A stretch of 64,000 nucleotides of DNA from Isochrysis galbana. Taxonomy: Eukaryota; Haptophyta; Isochrysidales; Isochrysidaceae. Positions 30,425 to 39,140 of the stretch are shown here, in pieces. Position 1 is the stretch's first letter. Each line of letters starts with the position of its first letter. The notes under the pieces are model-generated. The model was not told where the DNA came from. It was given only the letters and a program-made list of their open reading frames with translations, and searched no databases. Location of the stretch: assembly GCA_018136815.1 (NCBI GenBank), contig CM030938.1:2211028-2275027 (forward strand), given 5' to 3'. The position numbers and the translations under genes are program-made.

Positions 30425-30625
30425 CCAAACTTCCAGAGCTCTTGGAGATTCACCACTAAGGCTGTGAATAGGTTTGGATTTGGCCTACTATAGTAGAACT
30501 TGGTAGTCACTTTGGGCTACTATAGTAGATAGTAATAGTGTCCCGGTGCTACTATAGTAGATAGTAATAGTGGCTTCGGCCGTGGTTGGTACCTTAGTAC
30601 CTAAGGTATCATGGTACCAACCAGG
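30425..30625. repeat. Family G repeat, CTACTATAGTAGATAGTAATAG units
   Basis: The palindromic unit CTACTATAGTAGATAGTAA occurs twice here and, with small changes, twice at 33055-33115; both places also have a GGCTGTGAATA box. A long inverted repeat, GGTTGGTACC...GGTACCAACC, lies at 30586-30624. Nature unknown; it may be the end of a DNA element flanking the 31-33 kb retroelement. Confidence 0.55.
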
Positions 30626-31001
30626 GCCCGCCAAAAAGTTTTGGGCGCCCGAGGCCCGTGGCCCGTGGCCCGTGGTGAGCGAACTCGCCTCGGGAAGGGG
30701 AGTAGGAGTAAGACCCTCAACTCTACAATAGGCCTCCGATGGAGGCCATGAACCCCTGAGATACTTAGCACTGCTCGGTTCGCATATCGGAGCACACCCT
30801 GTTGGCAAGTGCCAACGCCCTTTGAATCGCGTGTCCGTTTCGAAGAAAGCTACCCGCACGCGCGTGTGTGTGTTTGTGTGTGTGTGTCTGTCTGTCTGTT
30901 TGTGTGATGCTTGTGTGTAGGTGCACCCACCATCAAGAATTTTTGTGTGTGTGTAGTGTGTAGGTGCACACATGTACGCAGATAGATACGTAGCAGTAGA
31001 T

Positions 31002-31017
31002 AGAGAGTATGTATGGA
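31002..31017. repeat. Left target-site duplication of the 31-33 kb element
   Basis: AGAGAGTATGTATGGA, repeated exactly at 32841-32856. The two copies bracket a 1.8-kb retroelement. Confidence 0.8.
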
Positions 31018-32840
31018 AAAAAAAACATCTGAAGATTCAGGGCTACACACCTGCCGTCCACTGGGCATTCCAGCTCTATTCCCATCGCCCTTACCTCCCC
31101 TCCCTCCACTTCCTCGCCTGCCCCCCTTCTTTCCTTTTTCTTTGGTTTCCGGGGTCCGACCTCTGTGCACTACATGAGGTCTGGTTTGGAATGTGGGGTC
31201 TGGGCGGGCCTGTTGGTCTTGCTCTCGCGTGTGTCTTGTCTTCCCGGTCGTGTTAAGGTGGTTGGGTCCCGTCTGGGTCGCGTTGCCTCTAGTGGTGTCT
31301 TCTCTTATCGGTTTCCTAAGTGATTCATTCATCCTCTTCACCTTGCTCCCCGGTCACTTGGACAGCGTGCTCGATTCCCAGTCTGGCGGCTAGCTTGGCT
31401 AGCTCCTCGCTGGGTTTGAGCCTGCCTTTGTCGCTTATGTGAAATGCGGGTTCCGTTAATGGTGAGAAGAATCTTGCGCGGGAAATCGAACGAATTGAAC
31501 GAGCCTTGCTTGGGGGCGACATACAGGTGGTACACCTCTTTCTTGCCTTGGGTTACGAAGGTGTCGTTCCGTCAATAGTGGGACATCAGTAGAATTGAGC
31601 GATCAAATGTCCACAGTTGTATTGTAGTTGTTTAACATTAGATCTTGTTAAAATTATAAGAGAGAGACGCCGTCAAAGCTTCTTCGCTAATCACATCGGT
31701 GCACGCCGTGCATGGGCACGGCGCGATGTGCACCCCTGCGGCCCACAACTACGTAAACTGGCCATATAAGAGATGTTTCATTGCAGTACCTATGATGACT
31801 TGCAATCACAATGTACACGCCGTGCGTGGGCACGGCGCGATGTGCATCGGTCCCCCCGCGGATACGCCGTGCGTGCGCATGTCAACCCGTTCCATATATG
31901 TAGCCCCTGCGGCCCACAACTACGTAAACTGGCCATATAAGAGATGTTTCGTTACACAGCATGGGCGGTGATAGCGCCTAAGGTCTCTTCATCTTTGGCC
32001 TTGTAACCTTTCTCGTATGCCGTGAATGTGATGATGATCTTCTTGTCAATCGGAAATTCGGTTTCTTCTTCGGGCATAGGTTCGAGGTCTTCGTCAAGTA
32101 GGGCCACCTGCGTGGCCGGTGAGAGGGGTGGGGTTAGTCCCCTGTGTGGTCCAGCCTCTATGAGGTCTATGAAGCCCGTTGGGTCCGTGTCTATGTCACC
32201 CTCTCTCAAGGGTTTCGTGTGTTGGGTGTTTTGTGTTGGCCCTTGTTTGTGTTGGTGTTCGATGTGTTGGGTCTCCCTGGTTGGTGTTGTGTGCGACGCG
32301 TGCTTGCCTGAGTCGCGCTTGTCCCTCCGCCTCTGGGCTGCGCTGGTGAGTTTGTTCTCAGTGCCGTGTCCCTTGTTGTCGTTTGTCCCCACCTTGGGGG
32401 TCCACAGCTGGTCTCTGTCATTCTTTTGGTTTTGGTACGACATTCCCCCAGTTGGGTTCTGTCTGAGATGGTGCCGGGTCAGCCCCTCGCGCCGGAGCGC
32501 GAGGGCGGTACCGCGGCTGTGTAGGGTCCAGGCCCGGGGGCCTTCCCTGATGGAGCGTCCCTCTGGCTTGGTGTGACAGGTGTGGCTGTGAGGTGAGATG
32601 TATGTGTGTTGTATGTTGGCCACCAGCATGCGGGCTGTTCGCTCGCTGTTCTCGGGTGTGCGCGGGCGTGGCCCGCTGGCTCCTATGCCCACCTGGCTGG
32701 GAGGGTCGTCCTGGCGCGGCCGCTTCGGCGACAGCGGCGTGTCCATTAGTCCTTCGTCCATCGCGGCGAGGGCAGCGGCAGCGAGAGCGGGCGGCGGCGC
32801 GCGCTCCATGACCCTATCAGTTTACTGATAGTTGAAGTTG
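31018..32840 (-). mobile_element. 1.8-kb retroelement with ORF1-like frame and 16-bp TSDs
   Basis: On minus it runs from 32840. First comes the 5' hairpin CTATCAGTAAACTGATAG (32814-32831), then GGTC and an ATG at 32809 opening a frame of about 285 residues (MERAPPPALAAAALAAMDEG; REGPRAWTLHSRGTALAL; EFPIDKKIIITFTAYEKGY). The frame is interrupted by MITE copy D2 and seems to resume at 31556-31325 (VYHLYVAPKQGSFNSF). The family C 3' UTR follows, with the GTAGTGCAC box, CCCCGGAAACCAAAGAAAAA and CAGATG plus oligo-T at 31018. No reverse transcriptase is present, so it must have moved in trans. The ORF is Thr/Gln/Arg-rich in the middle and resembles no known domain. Confidence 0.75.
31560..31968. 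mobile_element. MITE-like element, copy D2, inserted in the retroelement
   Basis: Starts with the terminus GGTGTCGTTCCGTCAATAGT (then GGGACAT), the inverse of the end of D1 at 14125. It contains two copies of the CACGCCGTGCRTGGGCACGG / CCATATAAGAGATGTTTC unit. It separates two frames that look like one ORF, which dates it after the host element. A second terminal motif is not visible at the right edge. Confidence 0.65.
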
Positions 32841-33049
32841 AGAGAGTATGTATGGAGACTATGACTATATGTATATCTATGTGGGTGTGGGTGTGGAGTG
32901 TGGAGAAGCATGTATTATTATAGGCATTCGTATTAGCAGCTATAATAGCGGCGGACTCACGCGGCCGACGAGTCGCCCGCTGCTTGCAGGCTGCAGGGCC
33001 GGCGTCGGCGAGCCAGGGGCTATTACCACCATATTAACAGCTTTGGCGG

Positions 33050-33180
33050 AAATGTCTACTATAGTAGATAGTAATAGCGCCGAGGTGCTACCATGGTAGA
33101 TAGTAATAGTGCCTGAGGGCTGGTTGGTATGTTGGTAGGTTGGTATCTACCTAATATATTCACAGCCTTATTCACCACAC
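33050..33180. repeat. Family G repeat, second locus
   Basis: Two units of the CTACTATAGTAGATAGTAATAG type (the second changed to CTACCATGGTAGATAGTAAT), then GGTTGGTAT repeats and ATTCACAGCCTTA. The order matches 30425-30625 in part. Confidence 0.55.
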
Positions 33181-33327
33181 CTTCAGTTTTTATTGATATT
33201 TGAGTTCTAGGTCGATACCATTGATCTAGAGAGCCCACCAGAAGCACATGACCCCATTCGCTCGACGAATATTATTTTAAGACTGTGAAAAGAAAACTGA
33301 AAAAATCAATTTTGGAACGGAGGTAGT

Positions 33328-33394
<67 letters not shown>

Positions 33395-33422
33395 CCATCA
33401 TCATCATTATCATTATTATTAT
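33328..33422 (+). repeat. (ATC)n microsatellite
   Basis: About 28-30 ATC units, nearly perfect, ending in ATT units. 33423-33600 holds an AAACACGGC-rich stretch but no gene. Confidence 0.95.
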
Positions 33423-33604
33423 TGTGGTGTGGAGCGGCGCGGCAGTGCTGCGCGTGCACGTTCGCTAGCCACTAGCCAGCTGCCAGCTGCTACAAACACG
33501 GCGGCCAAACAGGGCAGGGGGTTTGAAACACGGCAAAACACGGCCCGTACACGGCTGTGTTTGGCTTTTGTAGAAACACGGTAATCACGTATTTCCCAAC
33601 TAGG

Positions 33605-33790
33605 GTTTTTGGGGTGCGGCCCAGGTGCTCTACCTTGGGCCCGGTTCGGAGTGCGAGTTCTAGACAGGCCTGTTGTTTTGCGGTCGGATGATGTTGCGTC
33701 CGAGCGGGCGTGGCTACGAGCTACCCATTCAGGGCCGCACGCGTGGTGAGAAGATTAAGAAGTTTTGTTTGTTCCTCCCCACACCTTACG
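33605..33790 (+). mobile_element. LINE 3' UTR and tail fragments
   Basis: 33610-33690 matches the GGTGCGGCCCAGGTGC / GGGCCCGGTT 3' UTR block of the LINE piece at 48970-49020 in inverse orientation. 33710-33770 carries GGCCGCACGCGTGGTGAGAA, GATTAAGAAG, then T-rich, which is a plus-strand 3' tail. Confidence 0.6.
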
Positions 33791-34114
33791 GTTCAACATC
33801 CCTCGTACTCCACTCCCAGTCACACAGCCACAGCCACAGCTTTAGCACCAGCTACAGAACGAGAATGATTGTCGATGAATGAATGATCGGGACTTGACAA
33901 CACTTGGAACGGGCGATATAGGAAGTTGAATTGAGTGAAAGTTTTGGGTGCTATTTCAAGCCACAAATACCCTTTGGCACAGGCGGCCACAGATATGCGA
34001 TGATAGGAACTCAAGTGCAGGAACTCAGCGTCTAGAGTCTCTGCACTTGGATGACAAGCCAGCGTCCCTTGTCGAGCTATGGTGGAGCTAGAGTAAGGCA
34101 TCGGCCTGTGTGCC

Positions 34115-35794
34115 TTAGCCTTCCGAAAGTGTGGCTAGCCGCATCACAATGACAGCGTTGCCATCGCCTGCAAGTACGTTCTCATCCACTCGACGGCTGT
34201 TGGTTCTCGCCAATACGACGGAATCGCCTCCCAGTGTGTCCACCACCTCGGTGCCTGTCACTGCGAACGACTGTTGATCGGCTTGTAATAATGGGAGAGA
34301 GTCGTCGGTGGGTATCTCGGCAAGGGTAATTGGATAAGGATTACTGGTTTGGCCACATTGTCCACTTCGCTCGAACTGTCCTCCTACGGTGCCACACGAC
34401 CGCAATCGCGAGAACTCCTCGTCCTCCCACCGCGCCGTCGCTTGGCTATACATGGGCGCGTTTGCTCGGTCAGTTGTGGGCGTTGGGGCTCCCGCTCTCC
34501 AGAGAACCACGGTGCCCTGTGCATCCCTTCCCCATATGGTCGACGGCTCGTTTGCATCAGCCTGAAGCCAATGGCCTTGGTGCGGCAGTCCAGGCCGCTC
34601 GCACAGGGGTGCCAGAAGCACGGGTGAGCAAACAGCGCGCTCGTCCCAAATGGCGAGAGGGCACCCTGCATGGGAAGTGTAGATGTAAGGGGGTCGATAC
34701 TGCACGCATGGGTGAGCGGAGCGATGGCCGATTGTGGCCCGGAGCGCTGGCATCCGCGCCGAGGCGCGCACGTCGAAAATGTTGAGAGCGGCCGAGTGTA
34801 CAGCGCGCCGGTGCCAGCACAAGGATGGCAGACCCTTCGCTGCACAGCTCCGGCACGAGCCTGCCGGGCAAGATAATGCACAAAGGAGATGAGGGCTGCC
34901 GGCTTCCTTGCTGACACTCTGCGCACAAAGACGATTGGTGTGGATGCTGCTGGGAGGTGCCATGTCCATTGCAATGAGCCCGTACCGATCCAACGGATCG
35001 CACAATTGGCTGACACAGCGTTGAGATGTCACGTCCCAAAGTCGGACGCATGATCGCGCAGCACCGTTCTCTACTAGAGCAGCGTTGTTAAAGGCAGCGA
35101 GAAATACTGGCGCCGTGGTAGTAGACGCGTCGTACAAGGCTGCAAGCCGATTCGAGTCTCCAGCGTTGCCGATAAGTTGAACGCACGCGGGGAGTGTGCC
35201 ATCACGTTCATCGCCTGCTGCCGAAGTTAGTTCCACTGAGATAGAGGATGCCAAGCATCCTCCCATGCTACGCTGATGTATAGATACGACACCGCCCTCA
35301 GCTGAAGATGCACCGAGAGCGTAGGCCGAAGAGCCAATGGTGGCGATACTATAGACCGTCTGGTGAGAGCTGGGAACTGGCCACCCCGTCTGAATTTCCC
35401 GCTCGGTCGAACCGGCGGCAACATTCAGCTCATGCACATGGCTGTCTGAGGCGATGAGCAGGCTCTCGCCACCTTGCTCGAGTAGAAATGCGGAGACATA
35501 CGATCTGTCGGGCGGCGCAACGGAGCGCGCCTCGAATCGTAGCGCAGGCGCGCCCCAGCCGTTGTGCCAGCGGAAGAGCGAGCGCCAGTTGCCCGCGAAG
35601 CAGCGCTCGTTGGTCCGTCCGGGCCACGTAGCCTCGCAGAGGGCTCTCCATGAGAGTGGATGGCGCGCCACATCCGAGAGTGCCCTACACGTGCACGCCA
35701 GCCGGCCAAGCTCCCGCGCGCGCACGAGCGAGAGCAGCCGCGTGTCGAAAACGTCGGGTGGCCACGCGTCAGGTGAGAGCAGCGCGCCGGCCAT
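34115..35794 (-). CDS. F-box protein with WD40-like propeller
   Basis: Single exon, 559 aa from the ATG at 35794 (MAGALLSPDAWPPDVF); the frame is open 36 codons further up without a better start. Residues about 10-60 form an F-box (FDTRLLSLVRARELGRLACTC, then RALSDVARHPLSWRALCEA). The remainder contains blade-like segments with terminal hydrophobic/Asp-Trp patterns (SCVRLWDVTSQRC, LNIFDVRASARM, LAIWDERA, GTVVLWRAG), consistent with a degenerate WD40 propeller of an SCF substrate receptor. The exact number of blades cannot be set by eye. Low-complexity sequence is limited, codon use agrees with neighbouring genes, and no defect is seen. Confidence 0.7.
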   Translation of the reverse strand: MAGALLSPDAWPPDVFDTRLLSLVRARELGRLACTCRALSDVARHPLSWRALCEATWPGRTNERCFAGNWRSLFRWHNGWGAPALRFEARSVAPPDRSYVSAFLLEQGGESLLIASDSHVHELNVAAGSTEREIQTGWPVPSSHQTVYSIATIGSSAYALGASSAEGGVVSIHQRSMGGCLASSISVELTSAAGDERDGTLPACVQLIGNAGDSNRLAALYDASTTTAPVFLAAFNNAALVENGAARSCVRLWDVTSQRCVSQLCDPLDRYGLIAMDMAPPSSIHTNRLCAQSVSKEAGSPHLLCALSCPAGSCRSCAAKGLPSLCWHRRAVHSAALNIFDVRASARMPALRATIGHRSAHPCVQYRPPYIYTSHAGCPLAIWDERAVCSPVLLAPLCERPGLPHQGHWLQADANEPSTIWGRDAQGTVVLWRAGAPTPTTDRANAPMYSQATARWEDEEFSRLRSCGTVGGQFERSGQCGQTSNPYPITLAEIPTDDSLPLLQADQQSFAVTGTEVVDTLGGDSVVLARTNSRRVDENVLAGDGNAVIVMRLATLSEG

Positions 35795-36519
35795 CTCGTC
35801 GTACCCCGCCACGGCCGCCACCGCCCGCCCGTCCACCCCCGTCCCTCCCCCCCGTCCCGAGTTCCCCTGGATGACACTATACTGTTTAAACAATAGCCGC
35901 ACCCAGACTTTTCCCTTTGCGCTTTTGGTCCGGGTGCAACCCGAGGTTAAGTTTTTTTGTCACTCCCACCCCCCTCATGAGCTGTGCTCCCAGTCCCCTG
36001 CAGGCCACCTGGGGACCGAAGGGGGGTCGCAGGCCCGCGCCATGGCCCGCGCCGCAGGGAAGAGAGGAGGAAGACGGAAGAGGGAGGGGAGGGGGGAGCA
36101 GCAGCTCTCCCCTCCGGCGTCAACCCTAACCCTCGTACATGCAGCGATACAAAAGTAGAAAGTGGTAAGCTGTTATTTTGTATATGACTTCTACTTCTAT
36201 ATTGTCTTCTACTATACTAACGCCGCAGCTCACGCCGCGGCTCTTCTTTCGTTTTCTCCTCAGTAGTACCAACCACAACCAAGCAACAAGCAAGGGTACC
36301 TCAAGGGGCAAGCAAGGGCAAGGGCCCCTTATTTATCATAATACATACATATTCCTGTACTGTTAACATGTTAACAAGCAAATACCGTTAATACCCCTCC
36401 TCAAAAGCACTAATACTATCTAATATGTTGGCGGCATGCTGCTAATACTATCTAATATGTTGGCTCTCGAGCACTAATAGGTTCAAACATGTTGGCTCCG
36501 ATTGCAACCTATTCACAAC

Positions 36520-36610
36520 CTTAATGGCAGGGGAGCAGGGGAGGAGTGGAGAGAGAGGGGGGCTCGTGCCCTCCCATGGGCGAACTAAGTATAAACTTAG
36601 TTGATAGTTG
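36520..36610 (-). mobile_element. Isolated family A 5' end
   Basis: On minus: hairpin AACTAAGTTTATACTTAGTT (36583-36602, perfect 8-bp arms), then CGCCCATGGGAGGGCACGAG and the C/T-rich block, ending after less than 90 bp. Bases 35940-36519 otherwise show no gene. Confidence 0.6.
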
Positions 36611-36794
36611 AGACTATTAAGAAATTAATAAATCAATCTACCAACGGGCGATGGATAATAAGAACATAAGAACATAAGCAGAACATGGAACATGGAGATG
36701 GGAGGGAGATGTAAGATGAAGATGTCTTAGGCATTAGGCAAGTAGCAAGTAGCAAGTAAGTGCATAGATATAAATATTAATTAGGGCAGCAACG

Positions 36795-36910
36795 AAGCGG
36801 GCAGCAACGAAGCGAGCCCCCATCGCGGGGTAGGGGCTCCGTTGCCGTCGAAGGGCTACGGTCCCGCAGCACTAGGGTTATACTAATACAACAATAAAAC
36901 TCTGACGGAT
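36795..36910 (+). repeat. Family F repeat upstream of IBA57
   Basis: CCCCCATCGCGGGGTAGGGG, CTCCGTTGCCGTCGAAGGGC, TACGGTCCCGCAGCAC, then ACAACAATAAAACTCTGACG. The same order appears inverted at 61495-61590, upstream of the M32 peptidase gene, and the first part is found at 30245. CCCCCATCGCGGGG can form a small stem. Confidence 0.65.
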
Positions 36911-37103
36911 CTACTCTACTGGTAGAATTCTCCATTTCTCGCATATTCTTTTGGCTATTGAAGAGAGACAACGAGACGACAGCGCCTCCCCCAGCTCTTC
37001 CACCGTCGGCGGCGGCGCCCTCTCTCGTCTCGCCTCCCACTCCGCCCGGCTGCAGCTGCGGCTGCGCCCGCCCGCGAGAGACAGGCTATTTGGGGCCGCC
37101 ACG

Positions 37104-38171
37104 ATGCAGCGCACCCTCTCCGCCGGCCGCTGGCACGCCCGGCTACGCCAGCGCGGGCTCCTCCACCTGGAGGGGCCTGACACACGCCGGCTGCTGCAGG
37201 GACTCACCACCGCCAACGTGGAACAGCTCGACGAGGGCAGGCCCTTGTATAATGCGTTCCTCAACGCGCAGGGCCGCGTACTTGGAGCCGGCTTCCTGAT
37301 CCCCACCGCCGAGGGAGGCGTCATGCTCGACGTGGACGGCGCAATGGCCGATCCTCTCCGTAAGCACCTCTCAAGGTACAATCTGCGCTCTAAGGTGCGA
37401 ATCACAGACAAGTCGGATGAGTACAGCGTGATCGTCGGTAGTGGCATCGAGGCCTCTGTGCCAGAAGGCGGCGGCGTGCTCGCCGGCGACGGTGCCGCTT
37501 GGATCGACACGCGCCTCTCGTGCTTGGGGTGGCGCGCGGTCCGGCATCACTCTGAGGTGAACATTGGCCTGGAGGAGAGCACAGAGGTCTCGCCCTCGGT
37601 GCATGCATTGTGCGAGGCGCTCCTCGGGGTGACGGACAATGCTGCGGTAATTCCTCCTGGTTCAGCGCTGCCCCTCGAGAGCAACATTGAGCTGCTCGGG
37701 GGCATCTCATTTTCCAAGGGCTGCTACATCGGCCAAGAGCTCACCGCTCGGACTCACTCTCGCGGAGTGACGCGCAAGCGACTAATGCCTGTTGTGAGCC
37801 CTGCATTTGCGCAAAAACTGAGGGATAATCCCAACGCTCCGGCGGCGCCCGCTCTAGCCCAGCTGCCTCCGGCAGAACAGGCGATTGCCGCTGCTTTGCC
37901 GCTGGATGAATGGGCAGGCTTGGCAGATGGCGAGGCCGATGAAACCCATGCGAGTCCGGTCACTAGCACACCTGATGCGGCGGAGGGTGCGTCAATTACT
38001 AACGCTGACGGGAAGTCGCTTGGTAAGCTGCGCGCATATGACGCGCGGCTGGGCTTGGGCGTCGCGTTGTGCCGGCTGGAAGTGCTCTCCGATGGCACAA
38101 TGAACACTTCAGGGGGGATCGAACTAGTCGCTGTGAGGCCCTCATGGTGGCCCGACTTCGTGAGTTCGTGA
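37104..38171 (+). CDS. IBA57: IBA57 / CAF17-like folate-binding Fe-S assembly protein
   Basis: Single exon, 355 aa; the first ATG in the frame is at 37104 (MQRTLSAGRWHARLRQRG). The protein follows the YgfZ/GcvT-like fold: LLHLEGPDTRRLLQGLTTAN, YNAFLNAQGRVL, the domain II segment LSRYNLRSKVRITDKS, and the signature KGCYIGQELTARTHSRGVTR with the conserved Cys of K-G-C-Y-x-G-Q-E. A Pro/Ala-rich insert of about 60 residues precedes the C-terminal barrel (LGKLRAYDARLGLGVALCRL). In mitochondria IBA57 works with ISCA proteins to make [4Fe-4S] clusters. The N-terminus is short and Arg-rich, compatible with mitochondrial import. Confidence 0.9.
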   Translation: MQRTLSAGRWHARLRQRGLLHLEGPDTRRLLQGLTTANVEQLDEGRPLYNAFLNAQGRVLGAGFLIPTAEGGVMLDVDGAMADPLRKHLSRYNLRSKVRITDKSDEYSVIVGSGIEASVPEGGGVLAGDGAAWIDTRLSCLGWRAVRHHSEVNIGLEESTEVSPSVHALCEALLGVTDNAAVIPPGSALPLESNIELLGGISFSKGCYIGQELTARTHSRGVTRKRLMPVVSPAFAQKLRDNPNAPAAPALAQLPPAEQAIAAALPLDEWAGLADGEADETHASPVTSTPDAAEGASITNADGKSLGKLRAYDARLGLGVALCRLEVLSDGTMNTSGGIELVAVRPSWWPDFVSS

Positions 38172-38224
38172 TTGAAGGGTTGAGAAGGAGAAGGCCCCTC
38201 CCTCTCCGTTAGACGGCGTGTCAT

Positions 38225-38690
38225 TTCACACTGGCGTGTTTAGGCTCCGTGACGATGGCACATGGCACACACCACGTATGATTGTCATAGGATGCTACAG
38301 TCGCATGGCAAATGGCAGCCCATGTGCGAGGGCGATGCCACGGCGGTGTAGGGGCCCGGCCCGGAGGCCTTCCCTACGGGATATGTATGAAGAGTGGTGT
38401 GGGCGGCGCTGTGGGGTTGAGTGGGTTGAGTGTGCTACAACATGGCTGCCTGCGATGCATGCAGTGCCTTGTTGTTCCGGCTGTTCCAGCGGCGGCACGC
38501 GGCATGGCTCGCATGCACGTGATCAGGGCCTGCATCGGCTATCGCTGATCAACGCGTGCGCGTTAGCCCTTCGGCGACATGGGCGTGCATCCATGGGTAG
38601 AACGCCCGCCCTGGCAGCCTGGACGGCGAGAGAGGAGAGGAATGGAGCGCGCTCCATGAATCTACCGTTTGAACGATTGTTGGGGAACGG
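38225..38690 (-). mobile_element. MERAP-type retroelement, related to the 31-33 kb element
   Basis: On minus it begins near 38690 with an imperfect hairpin (AATCGTTCAAACGGTAGATT), then an ATGGAGCGCGCTCC opening MERAPFLSSLAVQAARAG. Downstream near 38300-38380 lies EGLRAGPLHRRGIALAHG, the counterpart of EGPRAWTLHSRGTALALR in the 31018-32840 element (nucleotides 32495-32560), but in a different frame from the MERAP start. The 3' end is not defined. Confidence 0.5.
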
Positions 38691-39140
38691 ACAACGAAAG
38701 GGTGGGGGCCCGCAAGCTATCACAAAAATTACTTTCACTATCGATGCACCGTTCTTCATATCAAAAGTTTTCAAAGGCCACAAACAAAATATTCCGTGCT
38801 TCTTGCTCTTGGTCTAAACATCACCCTTCTAGCAATGTCCAACGTTGGCGATGAGCACCCACGTATGCACGATGTACTCCCCGTACGTGAGCCGGAGCTA
38901 GCTAGCACTAGGGAAGAATGACAATGGCAGCCGATGGGTCTTGTGTACGCGTCAACTCTTGCAACGAGAAAATAGTACAATGACTCGCTTGGATTGATGC
39001 CAGGTGATGCTAAGAAGGTGCCTCGAACCTCGACACCCATACGCACTCGAGGACTTGGCGGGCCGCCGAGGAGAGAGACTGAGCGCTGGTCTCGGCGCAC
39101 ATTGCCTCAATCAATGTAGCAGTGGTCAAGACGAAGCTCA

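Noticed and set aside
36951-37103. Upstream extension of the IBA57 frame
   Set aside because: No ATG lies in it and the residues are Ser/Pro/Arg-rich; the family match begins after the ATG at 37104.
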